Notes: generated from the sequence alone by a model not told the origin. A stretch of 64,000 nt of DNA from an uncultured Gammaproteobacteria bacterium (GCA_902632305.1 CACPCG010000004.1:1-64000); one strand, 5' to 3'. Shown: positions 35,735 through 44,105, counted from the first letter of the stretch. Numbers and translations are program-made.

Positions 35735-36073
35735 CTAATAAGAGGTGACCTCGGTATCAATACTCTCATCCCAAAGTTTTTCAAGAGAGAAAAATTCCCT
35801 AGTTGTTGGATGCATCACATGAATTAATATGTCACCATAGTCAATAAGTACCCATTCAGACTTGTTGTAACCCTCAATCCCGATTGGTTTTATTTTACTC
35901 TCCTTCAATTTCTTAATTAGATTGTCTGCAATTGCTTGAATATGACGTGTGGATCGACCAGATGCTATCAACATATAATCAGTAACAGAAGACTTGTTCT
36001 TAACATCAAGAATAGAAATGTTTTCCGCTTTATTCGCTTCAAGAATTAAATGTACGTTTTTAAGTAATTCCAT
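35735..36073 (-). CDS. rsfS: Ribosome silencing factor RsfS
   Basis: 112-residue factor that binds L14 on the large subunit and blocks subunit joining in starvation. Family motifs: SVTDYMLIASGRSTRHIQAIA, EGYNKSEWVLIDYGDILIHVM and EFFSLEKLWDES. Overlaps nadD by one base. The usual partner rlmH is not next to it; yhdP follows instead. Confidence 0.95.
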   Translation of the reverse strand: MELLKNVHLILEANKAENISILDVKNKSSVTDYMLIASGRSTRHIQAIADNLIKKLKESKIKPIGIEGYNKSEWVLIDYGDILIHVMHPTTREFFSLEKLWDESIDTEVTSY

Positions 36074-36714
36074 TATTGATAAATTCTATTCTGTTTTAAC
36101 CAATTCTCAAGTTTTTTGTCTACTAATCCCTCTATTGGCTCACCACGTCTTAATTTTTCTCTTATATCTGTTGATGTGATATTTATACTCGTTGTCTGTT
36201 CTATTATTATATTACCATTTGACTGTTTGTTAAACACGGATTGATCAGAACATATTCGGTTTTTGAGGATTTCTAAATACTCGTGACTCTGTTTCGTGTC
36301 GTTGGAGGTTTGTCTGTTCATTACTATGATGTTACATAGACTTAATACTTTCTCGAAATCTTTCCATTCTGGGAGTGATACTAAATTATCTTGTCCAATA
36401 ATAACTATAAGCTTGTAATCAGGGAAATCTTGTGTGATAGAATTTAGGGTATCAATAGTATAAGATATATTTTTATTATCAATTTCCCTCCTATCAATTT
36501 CACACTCCCTATTTTGGAGTGATATTTCAAGCATCTCCAGTCTTTGTTCTGGGGTGGCTTCAATATTTTTTTTTGAATTGGAAATAAAAGTAGGAATATA
36601 GATTACTTTATCTAGAGAATATCTAGCGCGTAATTCCATAATGGGAATGATATGACCTAAGTGAATTGGGTCGAAAGCACCCCCAAAAATTCCAATGGAT
36701 TTTGAAATTTTCAT
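36073..36714 (-). CDS. nadD: Nicotinate-nucleotide adenylyltransferase NadD
   Basis: NAD biosynthesis enzyme (213 aa) that adenylates nicotinate mononucleotide. Nucleotidyltransferase signature GIFGGAFDPIHLGHI with the HxGH motif at the N-terminus and the ISSTxxR equivalent INITSTDIREKLRRG near the C-terminus. With the nadC at 21098 this gives two steps of the de novo NAD route in the window. Directly abuts proA. Confidence 0.95.
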   Translation of the reverse strand: MKISKSIGIFGGAFDPIHLGHIIPIMELRARYSLDKVIYIPTFISNSKKNIEATPEQRLEMLEISLQNRECEIDRREIDNKNISYTIDTLNSITQDFPDYKLIVIIGQDNLVSLPEWKDFEKVLSLCNIIVMNRQTSNDTKQSHEYLEILKNRICSDQSVFNKQSNGNIIIEQTTSINITSTDIREKLRRGEPIEGLVDKKLENWLKQNRIYQ

Positions 36715-37980
36715 CTATTTTTTTATCTTTCCACTACTTGTCACTATATACTTAAGATTAGTCAAACCCAAAAGTCCAACTGGGCCTCTTGCATGAAGCT
36801 TATCAGTGCTTATACCAATTTCAGCACCAAGTCCATATTCAAAACCATCTGCAAAACGCGTGGAAGTATTCACCATCACAGAGCTAGAGTCAACTTGTTT
36901 ACAGAATTTCTCAATCGATTTTTTATTCTTTGATATTATAGCATCTGTATGCATCGACCCGAACTTACTGATATGAGCAATTGCCTCATCTACATCTTTT
37001 ACAATCTTTACAGCAAGAATAGGTCCTAAATATTCTTCAAACCAGTCTGACTCAGATGCTTTTATACACATTGGAAATATCTTTTTTGTGTTTTTACAGC
37101 CCCTAATCTCTATCCCTGAATCGTCTAAGTCTCTCAAAATTCTTAATGCTTTCATAGATGGATAATTCTTATGTATCAATAAGGTCTCAATAGCATTACA
37201 AACTCCTAGTCTTTGAGTTTTTGAATTCATTGCAACACTGTGTGCAATTTTATCATCCGCACCCTTATCGATAAAAACATGACAATTTCCATCTAAATGC
37301 TTAATCATAGGAACTGATGACTCACGCATAATCATCTCAATTAAATTTTTTCCCCCTCTAGGTATAACAACATCGATATGATTTGATTTTTTCAAGAGTA
37401 CTCTCGTGGCAGATCTATCTGTACTATCAATCAACTGAACGAGATTTTTATTCATTCCAGATTTTTCGAGTGCTGTTTTTATTAGTTTTACCAAATATTT
37501 ATTTGTAGATAATGTGTCTGATCCTCCTTTAAGAATTACACTATTTCCTGATTTCAAACATAAACAGGCTGCATCGATGGTTACATTCGGTCTTGATTCA
37601 TAAATCATTGCTATTGTCCCGAGCGGCACTCTCATCTGAGAAAGGTATATTCCGTTAGATTGCTTGATTCTCTTACTGGTCTTATAGAGCGGATCACTTA
37701 TTTTAATAATTTGCCTAATACCCTTAAGCATATCATCTACGCGTCTCTCGTTTAGAGTCATCCGATCCAGAAAACTACCAGAAATATTTTTCTTTAATGC
37801 CCTATTAACATCAAGCTGATTGTTCTTTAAAATTGACGATTTGTTTTTCTTAATAAGATCATGAATATATTTTAGAGCTTTATTTTTAATTACACTATCA
37901 TAAAGGCCTGAGTCTAATCTCGAGCCTGTTGCGTTATCACATATTTTGTCTATAAAATTAACTATATTCATGTAAAACAA
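36715..37980 (-). CDS. proA: Gamma-glutamyl phosphate reductase ProA
   Basis: Second step of proline synthesis, reducing gamma-glutamyl phosphate with NADPH. 421 aa. Aldehyde-dehydrogenase fold with IYESRPNVTIDAACLCLKSGN, LKGGSD, VIPRGGKNL, and catalytic C261 in KTQRLGVCNAIETLL. ATGs at 37980 and 37971 are both possible starts; the reading frame overlaps the end of holA by up to 23 bp. The holA-proA-nadD-rsfS order resembles that in pseudomonads. No proB is nearby. Confidence 0.94.
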   Translation of the reverse strand: MFYMNIVNFIDKICDNATGSRLDSGLYDSVIKNKALKYIHDLIKKNKSSILKNNQLDVNRALKKNISGSFLDRMTLNERRVDDMLKGIRQIIKISDPLYKTSKRIKQSNGIYLSQMRVPLGTIAMIYESRPNVTIDAACLCLKSGNSVILKGGSDTLSTNKYLVKLIKTALEKSGMNKNLVQLIDSTDRSATRVLLKKSNHIDVVIPRGGKNLIEMIMRESSVPMIKHLDGNCHVFIDKGADDKIAHSVAMNSKTQRLGVCNAIETLLIHKNYPSMKALRILRDLDDSGIEIRGCKNTKKIFPMCIKASESDWFEEYLGPILAVKIVKDVDEAIAHISKFGSMHTDAIISKNKKSIEKFCKQVDSSSVMVNTSTRFADGFEYGLGAEIGISTDKLHARGPVGLLGLTNLKYIVTSSGKIKK

Positions 37981-38965
37981 GATCCTTTGATAATATACTC
38001 TGACAATTACTCGATGATAGTAAATTAATTACTTTTTTTAGGGAATTCCATATATAATTTTTCTCTGTGCTTGATTTTATTTTAGAATCTATGGCAGAGC
38101 ATACGCTCAGGATTTTATAGAAATAATCAATATCATTGATTTCTGATAGAGCATGATACTTATTAATCTTGAATGATGGGATATAAGGCTCCGGAGAAAT
38201 ATCTACTTTGCAGCTTATAATTTTCCTAACTTCTAACTGCAGTATTTGAAGTAAATACACTTCAGAGAAATTTGATTGTTGTAAATATTTAAAAATTTTC
38301 AGAGATTTTTTATTATTATTGTCTAACATAGAATCAATTAAATCTAGCTCTGAGAATTTTGAAGATTTATGTGTATTCTCTAGATATGAATCTAAGTCAT
38401 TATTACCAATAATCGATATTTTATAAATCTCTTGTGCAATAGCGCTACTATCTCCATCATGAGCCTCTTTCATCAAATCAAGTGATTTAGTGGTGAATTT
38501 TATCGAGTGTTTCCTAAACCTACTTATAATCCACTCATTCAAAAATTTACCAACAAGTGGTTTAACTTCTATTGCCATATGCTTTTTTTCAACAAAACTA
38601 AAAAATTTCGTTTTTTTAAAAGAAAAATTAGTGTTATTTATTTTCAAAATTATTTTAACGTCATCAGGAATATTAATTTCCTGAATATAGGATGCTAATT
38701 TTTTTGGAATAGAGCTAGTGAGCACGTTCAAAACTACATTAGTCTTATCCGAAAATAATGTCTTGGATTCAATATCTTGCCGTATATCATCTGGAGTAAA
38801 GTCTGAGTCGATATAGTGTATTAGAGTATTTTTTTCATTTGTAGATTTAGGGAAAATGACGTTTTGAATATCATTTAGAAGGTGGTATGGATCACCATGT
38901 ATCAGATATAACTGAGATTTTGGGATATTTTTGCCACTCAATATTTGGTTGTATGTTATTTTCAT
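37958..38965 (-). CDS. holA: DNA polymerase III delta subunit HolA
   Basis: Clamp-loader delta subunit (335 aa) that opens the sliding clamp. Recognisable features are the N-terminal YLIHGDPYHLLNDI (the family's G-E/D-P-L-L pattern), a degenerate AAA+ fold, the lid helix with KEAHDGDSSAIAQEIYKI and SSKFSELDLIDSML, and the C-terminal collar domain. It is strongly diverged and lysine-rich, typical of HolA in AT-rich genomes. Only 33 bp separate it from the divergent dehydrogenase gene. Confidence 0.85.
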   Translation of the reverse strand: MKITYNQILSGKNIPKSQLYLIHGDPYHLLNDIQNVIFPKSTNEKNTLIHYIDSDFTPDDIRQDIESKTLFSDKTNVVLNVLTSSIPKKLASYIQEINIPDDVKIILKINNTNFSFKKTKFFSFVEKKHMAIEVKPLVGKFLNEWIISRFRKHSIKFTTKSLDLMKEAHDGDSSAIAQEIYKISIIGNNDLDSYLENTHKSSKFSELDLIDSMLDNNNKKSLKIFKYLQQSNFSEVYLLQILQLEVRKIISCKVDISPEPYIPSFKINKYHALSEINDIDYFYKILSVCSAIDSKIKSSTEKNYIWNSLKKVINLLSSSNCQSILSKDLVLHEYS

Positions 38966-38987
38966 GTTAAATACTAATTAGATTCTA

Positions 38988-38993
38988 TACAAT
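38988..38993 (+). promoter_or_regulatory. -10-like box 5 nt before ATG
   Basis: TACAAT (within TATACAAT) ends 5 nt before the ATG at 38999 in a 33-bp divergent spacer with holA, implying a leaderless or nearly leaderless message. Confidence 0.35.
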
Positions 38994-38998
38994 ATATC

Positions 38999-39889
38999 AT
39001 GGAAAAGAAATCAACGCATTGCGAAATAGGCTTTATAGGTTTGGGTGTAATGGGTAAACCTATGGCATGTAATTTAATCCATAATGGATACAAAGTGAAT
39101 TTTTTTGCTCGTAAAAAGAACGTTATAAATTTTATATCTAGAAAAGGTGGTAATTTTGTTAACTCTATTGGTGAACTTGCAAAGAAAAATAAAATTATCT
39201 TTCTAAATCTCACTGACGACAATGCTATTAATGATGTGATTCTCTCGACTAACAATGTAGCAGATAATCTTAACCAAGGTAGCATAATAGTCGATTTTAG
39301 TACAATCTCGCCCTCAAAAGCTGTTGCTGTTTCGAAAATTTTAAAAAAGAAAAAATCCTACTTTCTGGATTGTCCTGTCTCTGGTGGTGAGATTGGTGCC
39401 ATTAAGGGTAACCTTTCTATTATGGTCGGAGGTGAATTGAGAATATACAAAAAAATATTACATTTACTAAAATGTATAGGTGAAAATATTACATATATTG
39501 GTGAAAGTGGTTCAGGTCAGGTTGCAAAGGTTTGTAATCAAATTGTTGTCGCGCAAACTATAAGCGCCATAAGTGAAATATTTGTGTTAGCAAAAAAGAC
39601 TAAAACAAGTCAAAAAAAAATCAGGGAAGCATTATTAGGTGGATTTGCATTTAGCAAAATATTAGAAATCCATGGGGAAAAGATTATCAAACAAAACTTT
39701 AAGCCTGGGTTTAAAACTCATCTTCATCTCAAGGATTTAAAAATAGCAGTAAACTTAGCCAAAAGGTATGGTTTATCACTTCGAGGTGCAGAATACTCAA
39801 AAAAATTACTTCAAAAAGCAGTTAGAAGCAATTTACAAGATGAAGACTCTGCATCGATGAGCAAAATTGTTGAAAAAATGTCAAAATAA
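38999..39889 (+). CDS. 3-hydroxyisobutyrate dehydrogenase family NAD(P)-dependent oxidoreductase
   Basis: Beta-hydroxyacid dehydrogenase, 296 aa. N-terminal Rossmann motif GLGVMG (14-19) followed by KPMACNLIHNGY; substrate motif DCPVSGGEIGAIKGNLSIMVGG; catalytic lysine in GSGQVAKVCNQIVVA, where the second Asn of the usual NN pair is Gln. The all-alpha C-terminal domain is present (KDLKIAVNLAKRYG). Members act on 3-hydroxyisobutyrate, tartronate semialdehyde or succinic semialdehyde; the substrate here is not determinable. Stands alone upstream of the Fur-family gene. Confidence 0.9.
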   Translation: MEKKSTHCEIGFIGLGVMGKPMACNLIHNGYKVNFFARKKNVINFISRKGGNFVNSIGELAKKNKIIFLNLTDDNAINDVILSTNNVADNLNQGSIIVDFSTISPSKAVAVSKILKKKKSYFLDCPVSGGEIGAIKGNLSIMVGGELRIYKKILHLLKCIGENITYIGESGSGQVAKVCNQIVVAQTISAISEIFVLAKKTKTSQKKIREALLGGFAFSKILEIHGEKIIKQNFKPGFKTHLHLKDLKIAVNLAKRYGLSLRGAEYSKKLLQKAVRSNLQDEDSASMSKIVEKMSK

Positions 39890-39913
39890 AGTTTAAAAAA
39901 ATAATACAATGTC

Positions 39914-39919
39914 TATAAT
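39914..39919 (+). promoter_or_regulatory. -10 box 6 nt before the regulator ATG
   Basis: A perfect TATAAT ends 6 nt before the ATG at 39926, so transcription would start at or next to the A of the start codon. No Shine-Dalgarno is visible. Confidence 0.45.
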
Positions 39920-39925
39920 TGAGTT

Positions 39926-40324
39926 ATGGATAACATAGAGACATTTTTACGTGAGAATAATATTTCGCCAACAAAGCAAAGACTGGAGCTTGCAGAGATA
40001 ATTTTTTCAAAGAACCAACATTTTACGGCAGCTGATTTAATTAATATGGCCATAAATTCGGACCTAAATATATCTCAAGCAACGGTTTATAACACGTTAT
40101 GTCTCTTTGAAAAAAGAGGTATCCTAAAAACTATTAATTTACAAAATGATTGTAAATTTTATGACACAAATTTGTCACTTCATCATCATATATATAATAC
40201 CTCATCGAATTTACTTACTGATGTAGATAATTGTGAGATTATCTTTTCAAAACTACCAAATATATCAAAAGATTTAGAACTGGAACAAACCGAAGTTTTG
40301 ATAAAAGTAAGAAATAAAAGTTAA
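39926..40324 (+). CDS. Irr-like Fur-family transcriptional regulator
   Basis: Small Fur-superfamily regulator, 132 aa. N-terminal winged helix (about 1-80) with SPTKQRLELAEIIF and SQATVYNTLCLFEKRGILKTI, then a dimerisation domain. The metal region reads YDTNLSLHHHIYNTSS: a triple His (86-88) and no CxxC structural zinc site, which is the Irr pattern rather than canonical Fur (HxHxxCxxCG). No heme-regulatory CP motif is seen. It converges with, and overlaps by 4 bp, the DUF3501 gene of a rubrerythrin operon whose promoter carries an Irr-box-like palindrome. Likely role is iron- or heme-responsive control of that operon, by inference. Confidence 0.8.
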   Translation: MDNIETFLRENNISPTKQRLELAEIIFSKNQHFTAADLINMAINSDLNISQATVYNTLCLFEKRGILKTINLQNDCKFYDTNLSLHHHIYNTSSNLLTDVDNCEIIFSKLPNISKDLELEQTEVLIKVRNKS

Positions 40325-40902
40325 TCTAAATCTTCTCTTAAAGATTTTAATGTTCTGTTATCGATGATTATCGACATATCATAACTCAAATGATTAGACC
40401 CAATGCGTAGTTTTCCATCATTTTTGATTGCATAGAGACATTCTGGATTTAACTGGAATCTCAAAAAGTGTACTGCGGATGTCTTTTTATCATTAGCCCT
40501 CTCAAGATCTTCATCAGAATTTGCAAATAATCTCTTTCCGCCATCTGTGCTTATCCAAATTTCGTTTTCTATGCCATTCAATTTTTCTAACATTATCCTT
40601 CTTTGTGATACATCAGGATACATAATTAACATGGTAGCTTTAAGATTGTCACCATCAGGTATTAGTGGCGTGTAAGCTTTTAATTCTTCAAGAATATCTG
40701 ACTTTTTTTCAATTTTTTCAATTCTTAACATTTCTTGTACTTGATATCTTATCGTATGATAGTCCTCAAATAATAATAATATATGATCACCTATCATAAC
40801 TGAGCGATGTTTCTTATGCTCAATAATCTTATATTTAATTGAATCTCGTCTTGTCTCATAATCATCTAGCGATAATATGTCTCTATATTGTAATTTTTTC
40901 AT
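40321..40902 (-). CDS. DUF3501 family protein
   Basis: 193-residue soluble protein with RRDSIKYKIIEHKKHRSVMIGDHILLLFEDYHTIRYQVQEMLRIEKI, the distinctive N-terminal half of DUF3501. The family has no established activity but is repeatedly found with rubrerythrin and a double-cluster Fe-S protein, as here. It overlaps the Fe-S gene by 4 bp and is last in the operon. Its stop interlocks with the convergent Irr-like gene. Confidence 0.85.
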   Translation of the reverse strand: MKKLQYRDILSLDDYETRRDSIKYKIIEHKKHRSVMIGDHILLLFEDYHTIRYQVQEMLRIEKIEKKSDILEELKAYTPLIPDGDNLKATMLIMYPDVSQRRIMLEKLNGIENEIWISTDGGKRLFANSDEDLERANDKKTSAVHFLRFQLNPECLYAIKNDGKLRIGSNHLSYDMSIIIDNRTLKSLREDLD

Positions 40903-42218
40903 TTATACTCACTATTTTTTATCCCATATGCATTTTTGATTAGAGTTATGGGATGAGTTGCGTCTACTTTACTATCAGATAAATTAGAAATATGATTCCC
41001 AGCTAATGAGCAATCGCTTGTAAAAATTGGGTATGATTGTTTTTGTAACTCACTTACAATTGGCTTAGCAATTTTTACTGCAATTTCATGTGTTTCTTTC
41101 TTCACTCCATATGTCCCATCATGACCCGAACACCTCTCAATTGTTTTCACATCTGTTTTTGGAACTAGCTCCAAAATTTTTTTTGTTAAAAGTCCAATAT
41201 TTTGAACTCTTTGATGACAGGCTACCTGATAAAGAATAGAACCCAAGTAATTTTTAAAATCTGTTTTCAACTCACCTTGTTTGTGAAGCATAAATAAGTA
41301 TTCAAATGGGTCATAGATATTTTCAGATATTTTCTTTAAAATAATATTATCTGGGAAAAGTAGTGGAAGTTCCTGCTTATACATGAGAACACAAGATGGT
41401 ACTGGCGCAATTATCTTATAACCATCGATAACGTATCTGTTAAGAATCGTAGCATTTATTTTCATCGCATTCTGAACGCTAATCAAATCACCAAGCTCTA
41501 ATTTTGGCATACCACAACATACTTCATTCTTTATTATTCTAACCGTTATATTATTGTGTTTCAGTACGGAGGATAGGTCGTTAATTATCTTTGGTTCATT
41601 ATAATTATGATAACATGTAGTAAATATTGCTACTTTGTTAACGCTTGAAGAATTATACTCCAAATTTTTTGCCTCAGATTTTGCTGTAAGATTTGTATAT
41701 TTTGGTAATTTAGCTTTAATATGAATCGACATTATAAACGAAAGAAAATATCTAAATAATTTATGAGAATTGAGATAATTAATTATTGGAGATAATATTT
41801 TATTTGATACTAACTTTCCAACTAAATCAGTTGATGTTAACACTTTATCTCTCATCGAGGTCTTATTTTTTTTAAACCTAATGACTTTTGCTCTTAGCAT
41901 CAAATGCGGAAAATCTATCTCCCAATCATGTGGGGGTACATAAGGACACTTTGTTAGAAAGCATAAATCACACAAATAACAGTGATCTACCACTTTTTCA
42001 AATTGATTATAATTTACCCCATCTACTTCAAAAGTTTCAGATTCATCTATCAAATCAAATAATGTAGGGAAAGAGTTACATAAACTTACGCATCTTCTAC
42101 AACCATGACAGGCATCTGCTACTCTTCTCAGCTCTTTCTCAAAAAGTTCCTCATTATAATAATCAGAGTTTTGCCAATCAATAGTGTGACGTATAGGTCG
42201 CCTCAAACCACCTTCCAT
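40899..42218 (-). CDS. Fe-S oxidoreductase with CCG domains (GlpC/HdrD-like)
   Basis: 439 aa. Two [4Fe-4S]-cluster motifs at the N-terminus: C37-C40-C43-C47 (CHGCRRCVSLC) and C80-C83-C86-C91 (CYLCDLCFLTKC). Then two cysteine-rich CCG-type segments (VCCGMP, and CHQR...ERCSGHDGTYG) as in heterodisulfide-reductase D and GlpC proteins. Likely passes electrons to or from the adjacent rubrerythrin; the physiological partner is unknown. 45 bp after rubrerythrin and overlapping DUF3501. Confidence 0.85.
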   Translation of the reverse strand: MEGGLRRPIRHTIDWQNSDYYNEELFEKELRRVADACHGCRRCVSLCNSFPTLFDLIDESETFEVDGVNYNQFEKVVDHCYLCDLCFLTKCPYVPPHDWEIDFPHLMLRAKVIRFKKNKTSMRDKVLTSTDLVGKLVSNKILSPIINYLNSHKLFRYFLSFIMSIHIKAKLPKYTNLTAKSEAKNLEYNSSSVNKVAIFTTCYHNYNEPKIINDLSSVLKHNNITVRIIKNEVCCGMPKLELGDLISVQNAMKINATILNRYVIDGYKIIAPVPSCVLMYKQELPLLFPDNIILKKISENIYDPFEYLFMLHKQGELKTDFKNYLGSILYQVACHQRVQNIGLLTKKILELVPKTDVKTIERCSGHDGTYGVKKETHEIAVKIAKPIVSELQKQSYPIFTSDCSLAGNHISNLSDSKVDATHPITLIKNAYGIKNSEYK

Positions 42219-42263
42219 TATCTCCCCCTAAAGTTTTACTTAAGTAAGTAAAATTTATACAAA

Positions 42264-42683
42264 TCAAGCCATTGATTCTAAAGCTTTAGTGAATCGATTA
42301 GCGTGAGATCTCTCTGCTTTAGCAAGCGTCTCAAACCAATCCGCTATCTCATCAAAACCCTCATCTCTTGCAGTCTTAGCCATGCCGGGATACATATCTG
42401 TATATTCATGTGTTTCACCTGCAATAGCAGCTTTTAGATTTGAGGTACTGTCCCCGATGGGTTCACCAGTTGCCGGATCCCCGCACTCTTTTTCTAAATA
42501 TTCAAGGTGGCCATGTGCATGTCCTGTCTCACCCTCGGCTGTTGATCTGAAGACAGCAGCTACGTCATTTTGACCTTCTACGTCTGCTTTAGCTGCAAAA
42601 TAAAGATATCTTCTGTTTGCTTGAGATTCCCCCGCAAAAGCGTCTTTAAGGTTTTGTTCAGTTTTTGAACCCTTTAAACTCAT
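42264..42683 (-). CDS. Rubrerythrin-family diiron protein without rubredoxin domain
   Basis: Peroxide-scavenging ferritin-like protein, 139 aa. The four-helix diiron domain has paired glutamate/histidine motifs [34 protein letters not shown] and [12 protein letters not shown]. The C-terminal rubredoxin CxxC module of classical rubrerythrin is absent; electrons may come from the co-encoded Fe-S protein. A strong GGGAGAG Shine-Dalgarno precedes the ATG, and composition is less AT-biased than its neighbours, suggesting high expression. Promoter carries an Irr-type palindrome. Confidence 0.93.
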   Translation of the reverse strand: MSLKGSKTEQNLKDAFAGESQANRRYLYFAAKADVEGQNDVAAVFRSTAEGETGHAHGHLEYLEKECGDPATGEPIGDSTSNLKAAIAGETHEYTDMYPGMAKTARDEGFDEIADWFETLAKAERSHANRFTKALESMA

Positions 42684-42721
42684 AATTCTCTCCCAAAAAC
42701 TACTTTGTTTTTATAATCTAT

Positions 42722-42736
42722 TTAGAATGATTCTAA
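42722..42736. promoter_or_regulatory. Irr box (iron control element) upstream of rubrerythrin
   Basis: TTAGAA-TGA-TTCTAA is a perfect 6-3-6 inverted repeat, preceded by T, matching the TTTAGAA-N3-TTCTAAA pattern described for Irr targets in alphaproteobacteria. It lies 40 bp before the rubrerythrin ATG, just upstream of an AT-rich -10-like GATTAT on the minus strand, so a bound protein would block transcription. Confidence 0.65.
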
Positions 42737-42781
42737 TTTTATTTATAATTCATGTCAACCGAAATATGTTAGACTATAAGC

Positions 42782-42800
42782 AGTATTGATTCTCATTATC
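42782..42800. promoter_or_regulatory. Fur-box-like sequence
   Basis: The 19 bp ending TCTCATTATC agree with the E. coli Fur consensus (GATAATGATAATCATTATC) at about 14 positions. It lies in the rubrerythrin/pyrD divergent region, nearer pyrD. Could be a second iron-responsive site or chance. Confidence 0.3.
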
Positions 42801-42811
42801 AACATTTATTT

Positions 42812-42825
42812 GGGAGGAAGAGATT
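42812..42825 (+). promoter_or_regulatory. Strong Shine-Dalgarno placing an AUU start for pyrD
   Basis: GGGAGG (42812-42817) is followed after 5 nt by ATT (42823-42825). Translation from this codon aligns residue for residue with the N-terminus of E. coli PyrD, whereas the first ordinary start (TTG 42883) lacks a Shine-Dalgarno and loses 20 conserved residues. Confidence 0.65.
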
Positions 42826-43827
42826 TTATTTAATTTTTTTAGAAAAATTATTTTCACTTTACCCCCTGAATTATCTCACAAATTGAGTTTAAGTGCTGCT
42901 GAGATACTATATAGCTCTTATTTAAAAAAATTTATTTCAAAAAATAATACTTCACTTAATAAAAAATATATGAATATTACTTTTCCGAGTGTGTTAGGTT
43001 TAGCTGCTGGGTTTGATAAAAATGGCGATTATCTAAATTTTATCAATAACATAGGATTAGGTTTTGCTGAACTTGGAACAATTACACCAAAAGCTCAAAC
43101 CGGCAATAAAAAACCAAGAGTATTTAGAATACCAGATGAATTTGCAATAATTAATCATCTTGGTTTTAATAACAAAGGGGTCAATTATCTCAAAAAACAA
43201 TTGACTGGCTTCGAGAAGAAAATCCCAATTGGGGTTAATATAGGAAAAAATGCTGATACTCCAATACATGATGCTTTTACGGATTATCAATATTGTATGA
43301 GAGAGATTTATGAGTTGTGTGATTATATTACATTAAATATTTCATCTCCTAATACTAACAAATTAAGAGATTTGCATAAAAGTGAGTATCTTGAAGATTT
43401 TCTATATAACATTAAAAAAACACATGATGGACTTATAAGAAAACACTCGAAAAGGACTCCTATTGTCCTAAAAATTTCTCCGGATATTAATCATGATAAT
43501 ATATATTCACTATGTAAAATAATAAATGATTATGAGATTGATGGTATTATTTTAACTAATACTACTCTTGATAAATCACTTCTTAACTCCGAAAAATACT
43601 ATAATTATGACGGTGGTGTAAGTGGTTTACCGATACATAAAAAATCTAATAATCTCATAAGTGATTTCAAGACATCTCTTTCTAGAGAGACAGTTATAAT
43701 AGGATGTGGCGGCATCATGTCTAAGTCATCAGCACAAGAAAAAATTTTATCGGGCGCACACTTACTTCAAATTTACACAGGCTTAGTTTATAAAGGTCTT
43801 GGGCTAATAAAAGAGATAAACGGTTAG
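42823..43827 (+). CDS. pyrD: Quinone-dependent dihydroorotate dehydrogenase PyrD, apparent AUU start
   Basis: Membrane-associated flavoenzyme of pyrimidine synthesis, oxidising dihydroorotate with quinone. From ATT at 42823 the product is 334 aa, against 336 in E. coli. It begins xLFNFFRKIIFTLPPELSHK, the N-terminal quinone/membrane-binding helices, matching E. coli MYYPFVRKALFQLDPE position by position. Core motifs: GLAAGFDKNGD, FAELGTITPKAQTGNKKPR, NINIGKN-type IGVNIGKNADTP, NISSPNT with the class 2 catalytic serine, LTNTTLD and IIGCGGIMS. The start is inferred from the strong Shine-Dalgarno and length; TTG at 42883 is the alternative. Its stop overlaps the convergent small gene by 4 bp. 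Confidence 0.92.
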   Translation: MLFNFFRKIIFTLPPELSHKLSLSAAEILYSSYLKKFISKNNTSLNKKYMNITFPSVLGLAAGFDKNGDYLNFINNIGLGFAELGTITPKAQTGNKKPRVFRIPDEFAIINHLGFNNKGVNYLKKQLTGFEKKIPIGVNIGKNADTPIHDAFTDYQYCMREIYELCDYITLNISSPNTNKLRDLHKSEYLEDFLYNIKKTHDGLIRKHSKRTPIVLKISPDINHDNIYSLCKIINDYEIDGIILTNTTLDKSLLNSEKYYNYDGGVSGLPIHKKSNNLISDFKTSLSRETVIIGCGGIMSKSSAQEKILSGAHLLQIYTGLVYKGLGLIKEING

Positions 43828-44105
43828 TTGTCAGGCTTCCAGACTCCAAAAGCGTCTTGTGATTTATCAACAGGTGGTGTTGAACCTTTTGATTGTTGAT
43901 CATAAACATATTTTGTGAAATCTAATATTTGTTTGAGCATTTCATCTTGTTGATCCGGTGGATGATTTGATGTTGCCACTATGGAGCCTACTATAGCAGA
44001 AAGGTATTGAGCAGCTAATATTGGGTCTTGATTAGCTGGCTCATAATCTGTAAGAACTTTTTGAATACCTTTGATTAATTCTGGTTTTAGTATTATTTCT
44101 GTCAT
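43824..44105 (-). CDS. Small hypothetical protein (93 aa)
   Basis: Soluble, mildly acidic protein with predicted helices (KPELIKGIQKVLTDY, ILAAQYLSAIVGSIVATS, DEMLKQILDFTKYVYDQQ) and a proline-rich C-terminal tail ending VWKPDN. I do not recognise a family. It is supported as a gene by its good coding character, by the tight 4-bp stop-codon overlap with pyrD, and by sitting opposite the divergent hydrolase start with a short AT-rich gap. Confidence 0.6.
   Translation of the reverse strand: MTEIILKPELIKGIQKVLTDYEPANQDPILAAQYLSAIVGSIVATSNHPPDQQDEMLKQILDFTKYVYDQQSKGSTPPVDKSQDAFGVWKPDN

Noticed and set aside
38974-39285. 103-codon minus-strand ORF
   Set aside because: It lies wholly opposite the hydroxyacid dehydrogenase, whose Rossmann and catalytic motifs are clear; composition is that of an antisense shadow.
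42684-42822. Cobalamin or other riboswitch in a divergent leader
   Set aside because: The region is too short and contains only the palindrome, a Fur-like sequence and the pyrD Shine-Dalgarno; no riboswitch consensus was seen. btuB has no upstream region left to carry one.
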